Below are positions 23,085 through 30,583 of a stretch of DNA of 30,692 nt, in pieces. The stretch is from UBA9647 sp049522195 (GTDB lineage: Bacteria; Bacteroidota; Ignavibacteria; UBA10030), in the NCBI GenBank assembly GCA_049522195.1, contig JBEKOB010000047.1, positions 1 to 30,692 on the forward strand. Reading direction: 5' to 3'. A model generated the notes under the pieces. The model did no database searches. It saw only the letters and a program-made list of their open reading frames with translations, and was not told where the DNA came from. The translations under genes were made by a program, and so were the position numbers. How positions within the stretch are numbered: position 1 is the stretch's first letter; the number at the start of each line of letters is the position of its first letter.

Positions 23085-25256
23085 TTATTTCAATAGTATG
23101 AGCTTTCGTGTCAAGACTGAATTTCCACTCTGCAGACGATAGAAATAGACGCCGCTGGAGAACCCCAAGGCATTCCAAACAACTGTATGCGTCCCTGCTT
23201 CCATTCTTCCATCAACAAGTGTTGCGACCTCACGGCCAAGCAGATCGAATATCTTGAGCGATACAAATCCGAAATCCGCAATCCGAAATTCGAAATGTGT
23301 TGTCGGATTGAACGGGTTCGGATAATTCTGCTCCAGCACCATTTGGCTCGGAATCGCCTGATGGTGGATATCTTTCTGAACCGAGGTGACGATGCCGGGC
23401 GCCGGCCCCAGGACCGTACCACCATCCCCGACGATCAGGTATTTGTTCGCGTCGATCGGTGCGATCGCAAATAACGCATTTGATGTTCCAATTGACTGCT
23501 GGACCCAGGATATGCCTCCGTCGCTGGAACGAATACACGTGCCGCTGTCACCCACGGCGATCGCGGTCTGAGCATCGCTCATTCGGACTCCGTACAGCGT
23601 TTGCATCGTACCGCTTTGCTGTGCCCTCCACGACGAGCCACCATCGATCGTGCGTAGAACCAGTCCGGAATCCCCAACGACAAGCCCACGGCTTGTGTCT
23701 GCAAATGACACTGCACGCAGTCGAATAGGTGTCACCACCGGAATTGTATATGTCAAATCCTGTCCGGGCCACCATCCCGCCTGGTACACCCAACTCTGTC
23801 CACCGTCCGACGATCGAACAATGCTGCCGCTATCACCCACTACGGTTACGACATTACTGCCGATAAAAGAGACGGCTTGTAACCAATGAGTCTGGGGAAC
23901 GAACGGGGGGGGCGGCGCGAACCATGAGACCCCTCCGTTTGTGGTACGCAGAATGAGTGTTTTGTCTGTACCGGAAATCGTAAGATATCGCCCCACGATC
24001 ACTCCGGTGGTTGGTGACCCGAATGAGACTCCCGAGAGAGTCGCTCCGTTCACGCTCCTAGTCCAGCTGAGCCCACCATTCGTACTTCGCAGAATACTCG
24101 CCGACCTGCCGACCGCCACTTCGGTGTTCTTGTCTGCAAATGCAACCGACGTGAGATCATCTGTTGAACCTGTTTTTTGGAATTTCCACGTCACGCCGCC
24201 GTCATCGGTGCGGAGCATCGCACCATTGTATCCGGCAATTGCACCGGTCGAAGATCCAAGGAAGCTCGCTCCGTAGAATGGATTCCTGGGAGCCGGCGTT
24301 TGAGTAGCCCACGACACTCCACCGTCCGATGTTCTGGAAATTATTCCGAACGGTCCCACCGCTGTGCCCAGAAGTGTACTTGTAAACGACACACTTGAAA
24401 ACCACGACGCCGCTCCCATCGATTGTTGCGTCCAGGTGATGCCACCGTCAGACGTCCGTATGACGATTCCCGCGTCTCCGACAGCAACTCCCGTTGTGGT
24501 GTCCATGAACCAGACGTCGTACAGGTGATAGGATGTTCCGCTTTGCTGCTGTGACCAACTGGCTCCGCCATCTGTTGTGCGCAGGATCGTTCCAAAATCT
24601 CCGACGGCTATTCCATTCGTCGTGTCGTTAAAGGAAACACCGTACAGCCGGTTTGTCGTCGCGCTGTATCGCCGGCTCCAGCTTACTCCACCATTCGTCG
24701 TGCGGAGAATGGTGCCTGTTGAGCCCACGATGATCCCTTTGTTGGCATTGATGAACGAGACAGCCAGGAAGTAGCTCGCTGATCCGCCGAATTGCTCCGT
24801 CCAGGTCCGTCCGCCGTCGACGGTCCGCCGAATTATTCCCGGGTAACCCACAGCCGTTCCGGTGTCGGAACCCACGAATGTCACAGCATACCAGGGACTC
24901 GTTACATCACTGGAAGAGGATGACCAGGTTGCACCTCCATCCGTCGTCCGGAGCATTGTGCCAGAGTCACCGACAACGACGCCATTGCCCGCATTCATGA
25001 ACCATGCACCATTAAGCCGAGCCGTTGTTCCAGAGGATTGCACGAGCCAGTTCGAGCCGCCGTCTGTTGTTTTCATGATAGTCCCGGCGTCTCCAACGGC
25101 AAAGATCACATTCGCGTTGACGGCGTGGACAGCCCTGAGCGTGTTCCCCTGCGGGAGAGGATTCTGCCAGAACCAGGACTGCTGAGCGGTTGTGGCAGCT
25201 CCGGAAAGAAGAAGGCCAGCGAGAACAACGACAAATCGACTCCGAGTAGTTCTCAT
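23085..25256 (-). CDS. Secreted Ycf48/BNR-repeat propeller protein with T9SS sorting domain
   Basis: 723 residues from ATG 25256, with AAGGTGAAGC upstream. A signal peptide ends near T-T-A/Q (residue 24). The body is about thirteen repeats of roughly 43 residues with the pattern V-G-D-x-G-T-I-L-R-T-T-D-G-G-x-x-W, the Ycf48/BNR/sortilin-type beta-propeller motif, enough for two propellers. The last ~85 residues are a T9SS type A sorting domain: L-E-Q-N-Y-P-N-P-F-N-P-T-T, then I-F-D-L-L-G-R-E-V-A-T-L-V and terminal R-K-L-I-L-L-K. Such proteins are exported to the cell surface or medium; binding partners are unknown. Residues about 654-664 of the sorting domain are encoded by a tandem heptamer repeat (see 23265-23296). 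It starts 11 bp after the upstream lipoprotein gene's stop, so they share a transcript. Confidence 0.88.
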   Translation of the reverse strand: MRTTRSRFVVVLAGLLLSGAATTAQQSWFWQNPLPQGNTLRAVHAVNANVIFAVGDAGTIMKTTDGGSNWLVQSSGTTARLNGAWFMNAGNGVVVGDSGTMLRTTDGGATWSSSSSDVTSPWYAVTFVGSDTGTAVGYPGIIRRTVDGGRTWTEQFGGSASYFLAVSFINANKGIIVGSTGTILRTTNGGVSWSRRYSATTNRLYGVSFNDTTNGIAVGDFGTILRTTDGGASWSQQQSGTSYHLYDVWFMDTTTGVAVGDAGIVIRTSDGGITWTQQSMGAASWFSSVSFTSTLLGTAVGPFGIISRTSDGGVSWATQTPAPRNPFYGASFLGSSTGAIAGYNGAMLRTDDGGVTWKFQKTGSTDDLTSVAFADKNTEVAVGRSASILRSTNGGLSWTRSVNGATLSGVSFGSPTTGVIVGRYLTISGTDKTLILRTTNGGVSWFAPPPPFVPQTHWLQAVSFIGSNVVTVVGDSGSIVRSSDGGQSWVYQAGWWPGQDLTYTIPVVTPIRLRAVSFADTSRGLVVGDSGLVLRTIDGGSSWRAQQSGTMQTLYGVRMSDAQTAIAVGDSGTCIRSSDGGISWVQQSIGTSNALFAIAPIDANKYLIVGDGGTVLGPAPGIVTSVQKDIHHQAIPSQMVLEQNYPNPFNPTTHFEFRIADFGFVSLKIFDLLGREVATLVDGRMEAGTHTVVWNALGFSSGVYFYRLQSGNSVLTRKLILLK
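23265..23296. repeat. Tandem heptamer AAATCCG repeat inside the T9SS-domain coding sequence
   Basis: Four consecutive near-identical 7-mers, AAATCCG, AAATCCG, CAATCCG, AAATTCG, plus AAAT. They encode F-E-F-R-I-A-D-F-G-F-V on the minus strand, between the PNPFNP motif and the F-D-L-L-G-R-E-V motif. Seven is not a multiple of three, but the frame is kept overall. Confidence 0.72.
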
Positions 25257-25267
25257 GCTTCACCTTT

Positions 25268-26383
25268 TCAATAGCGAACGCGTATGGTGAACTTTGGGCG
25301 AAGAGCAAGGGCAGCCAGTGTAGAATAGAATCCTGTAGAAGCAGCAGCGCTGCCGCCTTTGATGACAATACCGTTCACTATCCCCTGAGATCGATAGCTG
25401 GTGAGCACCTGAATGAATCCTTCGGTACCGAGCACCTGCCAGAATTTTGAGCCTGATGTGTCACAGATTGATCCAGAGTAGAGCAGGGATCCGATTGCAG
25501 GCTGCGTGTTGTACGTGAGAGAGCTATACCAAAACGACTGTAGAGAATACGTCTTGATCGCAGTTGTGGGATACGGACCGTCAGAACACATCAGCAGACT
25601 CGCGTCGATGATGGAGACACGCTGATCTGCCAGCAGCACAGGAAAAGTGAAATTGATATAGATATGCTGCAGAAGGCTTATGAAGTTCGGCCCGGTCGTG
25701 TCTGGGTTGTTTGCTCTCAGATACATATGATCAAAAGGAGTTATGTACGTCGAGTTAGGCAAGTGCTGATCAACATACTTTGCCTGGTCAACGATACCTT
25801 GGAACGTCGAGTCTCGGGTGAGCACGACGTTTATCTGGGCGACGGAACCCGCCAAGGTAACGGAGGACCGATAGGCGTTGTAATTCGGCTGAGTGACAGT
25901 GAGGGTATCGGTCCCATGCGGAACAGCTGAGAACTCGTATTTTCCAGAGCCGTCTGTCAAAGCCACCTGGCCACGGATCGCCACTCGGGCACCGCTTATC
26001 GGTCCATCAATGGCATTTGTCACGACGCCCGATAAATCAACACCATTGAGCGTCATGAAAATATGATGATTGGTGTTCCCTTCGACCTTGATGACGTAGG
26101 AATAGTCATCGCAGTCGGCTCTTTGCGCAGTGATCGTTTGTTGTCCCTCCGGAACTCCAATGAGTTCGTACTTCCCATCGGTTCCAGAGCTACCAGTAAC
26201 GCCTGCACACTTGACCACAACACCTGCCAGCGGAGGGATCGCACCGAGCATGTGCACTTCGCCCGATACGGTCCACGTTCGAACACCGGACTGAGTCGGC
26301 GAATTGTCGGATTTACTGCAGCCGAAGAAGGCAAGGATGACAGTGAGGGTGAGGCCAAGAATCGGGGTAGCAGGATGCAACAT
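25268..26383 (-). CDS. Lipoprotein with two carboxypeptidase-regulatory-like domains and a DNRLRE-like domain
   Basis: 371 residues from ATG 26383. This start is preferred over the ORF beginning at 26545 because the upstream part encodes a repeat hairpin and no signal, while ATG 26383 gives a lipoprotein signal ending F-F-G-C (Cys22). No strong ribosome binding site is visible. Two CarboxypepD_reg-like beta-sandwich domains follow: about 38-115 (V-S-G-E-V, G-T-D-G-K-Y-E-L) and about 117-190 (L-S-G-V-V, D-G-S-G-K-Y-E-F). The C-terminal part (about 195-371) looks like a DNRLRE domain: Y-S-S-L-T-Y-N-T-Q-P-A-I-G is close to the family's W-x-x-x-V-T-W-N-x-Q-P hallmark. It is probably a surface adhesion or glycan-binding protein. 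It lies 11 bp upstream of the propeller gene. Confidence 0.72.
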   Translation of the reverse strand: MLHPATPILGLTLTVILAFFGCSKSDNSPTQSGVRTWTVSGEVHMLGAIPPLAGVVVKCAGVTGSSGTDGKYELIGVPEGQQTITAQRADCDDYSYVIKVEGNTNHHIFMTLNGVDLSGVVTNAIDGPISGARVAIRGQVALTDGSGKYEFSAVPHGTDTLTVTQPNYNAYRSSVTLAGSVAQINVVLTRDSTFQGIVDQAKYVDQHLPNSTYITPFDHMYLRANNPDTTGPNFISLLQHIYINFTFPVLLADQRVSIIDASLLMCSDGPYPTTAIKTYSLQSFWYSSLTYNTQPAIGSLLYSGSICDTSGSKFWQVLGTEGFIQVLTSYRSQGIVNGIVIKGGSAAASTGFYSTLAALALRPKFTIRVRY

Positions 26384-26456
26384 TGCTCGCCGCTGCCAAC
26401 TCCTCGTGTGGTATCTTGGAAGAACCTTGAATAAGTCAGCAATCCAACTGAGAAAG

Positions 26457-26524
26457 CACACACCCCTCGTTCCCCTCTGTGCGACGGTCAGCGTGTTGGG
26501 GAGAGGGGATGAAAGGGGTGTGTG
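26457..26524. repeat. Long two-tier hairpin just downstream of the GH2 gene
   Basis: Outer arms CACACACCCCT (26457-26467) and AGGGGTGTGTG (26514-26524), 11 bp perfect; inner arms CCCCTCT (26472-26478) and AGAGGGG (26502-26508), 7 bp perfect. The first arm in the minus-strand transcript begins about 17 nt after the GH2 stop. There is no clean T-run after it, so it may shape mRNA processing or partial termination between the GH2 and lipoprotein genes. It falls in the 158-bp spacer 26384-26541. Confidence 0.7.
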
Positions 26525-26541
26525 TTTTGATCTTCTTCTGT

Positions 26542-29382
26542 TCATTTAAACAACCTTCGCAATTCTGAAAGGGAAATGGATCCCTTCGGTGCGAATTCCT
26601 TGCTTGTGACATATTCTTGGAGACTGAAGAGAAATTGTCGTGCCACCGGCCTTTTTTCCAGATCTGTCTTCAAGTCGATGCTGCAGATCAGAATCTTCCC
26701 CTTCCCTACCTTGGCCTCGACGACCAATCCCAATCTCCGGTTTGTGACCCAGTCATCGACGACCTGAACAACCGGACGAACCGTTGCGGGAAGCGAGTCG
26801 AGAATCATCGCGCGTGATCTCGTCACGAGATCCCACCATTGCCAGTTCGAGTGGTACTCCGTCGGAAAGAATCTGAGCGCCGGGTTTTTCGGATCGCACA
26901 GAATTCCGAGCGTATGAGGCGGTTGTCCCGAGGTCCACGCCGTGTTCCAGAAGATAGAAGAGAACCCAGGCGGGACATCCGACTTGACAAATCCGGTATC
27001 TGCGAGAAGAAGAACATTCTTCCCCGATGCCAACGCGTCTTCCACCTGAGAGTCGAGTTTGTCCGCGATCACGATGCCGCCTGTGGATGGATTGTCCAGC
27101 TTCGCCGGATAAACCCAAAAATCCCAATCGTTCGAGAATGACCCAACAGTGACTTCAAAATTCATCTTGCCTGTCGGCCATCCGTCCAGGAAAATGCGCA
27201 TACTTCCGAGTGAAACAGCGTTTGCGATCGGAATATCTGTCTCTTTGAGAATTCCCTCTGCCATCAACTTCCCTGACGCATTTCGGATCCGCCAATGAGG
27301 AGTGACATGCGTCAGTGGAGCCGAACCGAAATGGGCCACTTCGATATCTGCGGAGAATTGCTCGTCATTCAGGAAAGTCATTCTCTGTAGCCGAGCTAGA
27401 GGGACAGTCGAATTGCAGAATCGAGAATACTCCTTTGCCGTCACATATCCTTTCTCCTGCCAGAACGGATCGAGGACACCGACAAGAGCAGTCCCCTGTC
27501 CGGGGAAATCGTGAAGATCGAGGAGTTCGAAGCCCGCCATCCCGGGCGTGCGAAGAGCCGCTTCAATGTCAGCTTTGTAACAAAGGACCTGGAGTTTCCC
27601 CGATGCCATCAGGAAATCGTGAGCCTGATCTCCCATATGGTTCTGCTCGAGAGATTCTTTGAAGATCTCGAAGTTCTTAGCCCGGAGCACGCCGGTGTAT
27701 TTCTTGATCTCCGCGAAGTTCGGATATGCACACCACTGGCCAATCTCGTGGCTTACAACGGGCTTATTGTATTTCGAGATGATCTGTCGAAAATCATAAG
27801 CGGATTGCGGCGCCTCTTTGTTGATAATGCTCGAAAGCCCGGCACCCCACACTTGTATCCGTGGCGCGTCGGTGATATGGAAATCGCTCTCCGGGATTTG
27901 GGGCCATCCCGCAGCGCTTGTGTAGACTCTGCGTGAGTCCTTTTGCTTCCAATACTTCACGAACTCTCCAAGAAATTTCGACTGTTCCTTCCCCGACGGT
28001 TCGTTTCCATACGACATCATGCAGAATGATGGATGATTGCCATAGGCCGCAACGATCCGCTCGCTTTCCTGGTAGAGCCAGATGTCGAATGGTTTCCCGT
28101 CGCCGACAGTTGTCCAGGCACAGCACTCCACATAAAGATAGATACCCTGCTGATCAGCTGCTTCGAACGCGGCCTCGGGTGGACACCAGGAGTGGAAGCG
28201 GACGTGATTCAGACCAAAGGATTTGCACACTTTGAATATCTTTTTCCATTCCTTGACGTCAGTCGACGCGTACCCCGTCTTTGGAAAGATGGCACATTCG
28301 AGTGTGCCGCGAAGGAAAACCGGGCGATCGTTGACCATGAACCGCGTCCCTTCAACTCGGAATTCCCTCAGGCCAAATTGAACTGTCCGTTTGTCCTGAA
28401 ATCCCTTCTCGCCTCCATCAAATGTCACCTCCAATTTGTACAGATTGGGATCGAATTCATCCCACATCAGAGCAGCATCTCCCATCTTGAGCTCGACGTC
28501 CTGTGTGACGGAATTGTGGTCCGAGCTGGGCATGAAAGAGGACGTTTCAACTGGTTTGCCCTGACTTGTTCGGGATATTGGTTTTGCCGACAAGCGGAGA
28601 ATGCCACCTGCAAAATTGGTCGGAAAACTCTCTACTCTCACACGAACGGTAACGCTCTTGATGTGGATGTGAGGTATAACGATTATGTCGACAATATGGA
28701 CGGGCGGGAAAGCCCGGAGCTCAATCCTTCCTACGATTCCATTCCAGTTCGTCTGCGTATGATCGGTAACGCTGTGCGCGTTGCTCCCTACATCGATCTC
28801 TTTGATGCGATTATCGATACGAATCGTGATGCAATGTTTTCCCGGTGCGAGGTATCTGGTGAGATCGTACTCATGCGGAGTGCCGAGGCTGTTCTGCGTT
28901 CCGACTTCCCCGTCATCAACCCAGAGTTCTGTCTCCCAATGACATCGCTCGAGGAAAAGGGTAATATGTTTCCCATTCCAGTCCTGCGGTATCACAACGT
29001 ATTTCTGATACCACGCGGCCCCGACGTATGATTTGACCGGGTTCAACCAGAACGGAACTTTGACGTTTCCTGGCTGGCGGTATTTCTCGTATTTCTTGTC
29101 TGTGAACCATGACTTGTCGACAATTCCACCCGTCCACTTCGTGTTGACACTGATATCATCCCCTTTCCCGTTTTGCGCCATCGAGCCTGGGAGGCTGATC
29201 GTCTCAGGAAGATTTTTGAGAAACCATTTCTCCGCCACGCCAATGTCGGTGGAGTCGATCTTGAATTTCCACTGCCCGGCGAGGTTAATGATGGAAGGGA
29301 TAGGTTGTGCGAAAGCAGATACACAGATGAGAAGTAGGACTGAAAGGAAAATAAGAAATCGTGTAGGCATAGCGTTGGTCAT
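26542..29382 (-). CDS. Secreted glycoside hydrolase family 2 enzyme (beta-galactosidase/glucuronidase type)
   Basis: 946 residues from ATG 29382 (an ATG four codons in is also possible). A signal peptide ends near S-A-F-A/Q (residue 25). Domain order: jelly-roll sugar-binding domain (about 35-225, with R-x-H-W-E-T-E-L-W-V-D-D-G-E-V-G), Ig-like domain (about 230-340), TIM barrel (about 345-640) and a C-terminal extension of about 300 residues. The acid/base Glu461 lies in S-Y-G-N-E-P-S-G and the probable nucleophile Glu546 in V-S-H-E-I-G-Q-W; both motifs fit GH2. The F-L-R-G-T-L-E segment at about 356-362 opens the barrel. It should cleave a beta-linked galactose, mannose or uronic acid from a glycan in the periplasm or outside the cell; the specificity cannot be read. 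It has no T9SS tail. Confidence 0.9.
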   Translation of the reverse strand: MTNAMPTRFLIFLSVLLLICVSAFAQPIPSIINLAGQWKFKIDSTDIGVAEKWFLKNLPETISLPGSMAQNGKGDDISVNTKWTGGIVDKSWFTDKKYEKYRQPGNVKVPFWLNPVKSYVGAAWYQKYVVIPQDWNGKHITLFLERCHWETELWVDDGEVGTQNSLGTPHEYDLTRYLAPGKHCITIRIDNRIKEIDVGSNAHSVTDHTQTNWNGIVGRIELRAFPPVHIVDIIVIPHIHIKSVTVRVRVESFPTNFAGGILRLSAKPISRTSQGKPVETSSFMPSSDHNSVTQDVELKMGDAALMWDEFDPNLYKLEVTFDGGEKGFQDKRTVQFGLREFRVEGTRFMVNDRPVFLRGTLECAIFPKTGYASTDVKEWKKIFKVCKSFGLNHVRFHSWCPPEAAFEAADQQGIYLYVECCAWTTVGDGKPFDIWLYQESERIVAAYGNHPSFCMMSYGNEPSGKEQSKFLGEFVKYWKQKDSRRVYTSAAGWPQIPESDFHITDAPRIQVWGAGLSSIINKEAPQSAYDFRQIISKYNKPVVSHEIGQWCAYPNFAEIKKYTGVLRAKNFEIFKESLEQNHMGDQAHDFLMASGKLQVLCYKADIEAALRTPGMAGFELLDLHDFPGQGTALVGVLDPFWQEKGYVTAKEYSRFCNSTVPLARLQRMTFLNDEQFSADIEVAHFGSAPLTHVTPHWRIRNASGKLMAEGILKETDIPIANAVSLGSMRIFLDGWPTGKMNFEVTVGSFSNDWDFWVYPAKLDNPSTGGIVIADKLDSQVEDALASGKNVLLLADTGFVKSDVPPGFSSIFWNTAWTSGQPPHTLGILCDPKNPALRFFPTEYHSNWQWWDLVTRSRAMILDSLPATVRPVVQVVDDWVTNRRLGLVVEAKVGKGKILICSIDLKTDLEKRPVARQFLFSLQEYVTSKEFAPKGSISLSELRRLFK

Positions 29383-29516
29383 CTCAAATGAAACATTTTG
29401 TAGTCTTCATCGCGGAGAATGAAAGTCAAAAGCCTTTGCGCACCTTGGCGTTCTCCCCCTCCCTGCGTTAGAAACCACAACAATCGAGAGCACAAGGTCT
29501 GAGCTCCATTCCGGCC
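29383..29516. other. Spacer between the ThyA-like and GH2 genes
   Basis: 134 bp with no gene. It holds a degraded CTTTGCGCACCTTGGCG word at about 29435-29451, related to the repeat at 21641-21725. I see no clear terminator or promoter. Confidence 0.4.
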
Positions 29517-30407
29517 CTAATGGTTCTCATCGTAGCTCTTGATCTTTTCTTTGATCGCCGCCTCGGCACCGTTGTACATTTCCTGAATGAATTCATCGTG
29601 GAAATTGAACACTCTTTCTTCGAAGCTCATGGTCTCAACGCGGTCGAAGAGCATACGGCGGGCGCTGTCGATGTCCTTGCCGTAGATGTGGAACGAGTCG
29701 GCGTGCCAGTTCATCCTTCCCAATTCGACCTTCTTGCCTGCTTTGACGGCAACACCCGCGGCAATGATCTCCTTGTTGAATTGGTTGAAGCCGAACATGT
29801 TCATAAAATTCGCTCCCCACGCATCGTTGCTCCGGAAACGCACGTTGCAGTTGAGCCACCACACGCCATCCTCGTCTTCCAGAATCCTGTACCAAAGAGA
29901 CTGGAGACATGGCGGGTCATAACAGCTGATGTCTAGGTTTGGCATCCACGTAATCATCTGGGCCTGACGCGTGAAGGGCTGTTTGACCAGCTTGTCGATA
30001 ACAACCTTGATTTGATCGATGGAAAAAAATCCTGCCTGTCGCGACACTCCACCAACCAGTTCCTTCCATGCTCCGTACGCTGCAAGGCGTCCGTGATAGG
30101 TGTACTCCCACTTCGTATCGTTTGGGTCGTTCATATTTTTCACCCAGTGGTCCTTTGCCCCCATCAGTTCCATCGAATATTCCTTCAGATCGTCGATACC
30201 TCCGGGGAACGCCTTGTGAATCATCGGATCTGAAAACGGTTCGAGAATCGTGATGTTCATCGTGGAATCAATGCTCAGCGGGTCATCCGGCTTGTCGTAC
30301 TGTGTCTTAAATCGAACGCCGTGGTTGTGCAGCTGGATAAGTGCTTTTTCGTACGCTTCGGCGAGCGTTCGTTCACAGACGGTGAGAACTGGTATGTTGC
30401 GCTGCAT
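29517..30407 (-). CDS. Thymidylate-synthase-fold (ThyA-like, archaeal-type) protein
   Basis: 296 residues from ATG 30407, with GGGAGA upstream. Family features seen: Pro-Pro-Cys167 in Y-D-P-P-C-L-Q, where ThyA has its catalytic Cys; R147-Q-A-Q, matching the dUMP-phosphate arginine segment; R192-S-N-D195 followed by W-G-A-N-F-M-N203, matching the R-S-x-D...N uracil-binding stretch; and F-H240-I-Y242, matching the H-x-Y sugar-binding pair. The N-terminal layout (A-E-A-Y-E-K-A-L, P-x-I-H-x-A-F-P-G-G, W-E-Y-T-Y-H-G-R-L) recalls archaeal rather than bacterial ThyA. The R-S-x-D to N segment differs from canonical ThyA (no G-V-P-F-N), so the substrate may not be dUMP. No dihydrofolate reductase is nearby. 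Its neighbours are URO-D-family and glycan genes, which is odd for a housekeeping nucleotide enzyme. Confidence 0.78.
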   Translation of the reverse strand: MQRNIPVLTVCERTLAEAYEKALIQLHNHGVRFKTQYDKPDDPLSIDSTMNITILEPFSDPMIHKAFPGGIDDLKEYSMELMGAKDHWVKNMNDPNDTKWEYTYHGRLAAYGAWKELVGGVSRQAGFFSIDQIKVVIDKLVKQPFTRQAQMITWMPNLDISCYDPPCLQSLWYRILEDEDGVWWLNCNVRFRSNDAWGANFMNMFGFNQFNKEIIAAGVAVKAGKKVELGRMNWHADSFHIYGKDIDSARRMLFDRVETMSFEERVFNFHDEFIQEMYNGAEAAIKEKIKSYDENH

Positions 30408-30497
30408 GGTTTCTCCCTGGAGGAAGTTGTCTGGTCATGAGGCAAATGGGCAAAAGGAATGTCGTGCTTCTATCCCGAGAATCCGATGAGCCGATCA

Positions 30498-30583
30498 CCC
30501 GATGGACAGATGACCCGATTATCCGATCCTCAGATCACCCGATGGTCAGATGACCCGATGGTCAGATGACCCGATCACCCGAT
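30498..30583. repeat. Tandem 16-mer CCCGATGGTCAGATGA repeat array
   Basis: Two perfect adjacent copies (30538-30553, 30554-30569) and a third with one mismatch (30498-30513), with shorter CCCGATCA and CCCGAT pieces on the right and CCGAT words to the left from about 30480. The right end overlaps the stop and last two codons of the URO-D-family gene. It fills most of the 167-bp spacer before the ThyA-like gene. Confidence 0.8.

Noticed and set aside
26384..26545. N-terminal extension of the carboxypeptidase-regulatory-like lipoprotein
   Set aside because: It encodes the hairpin repeat, carries no signal peptide and would place the real lipoprotein signal internally.
30498..30583. CRISPR-like array
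   Set aside because: Repeats are directly adjacent 16-mers with no unique spacers and no cas genes nearby.
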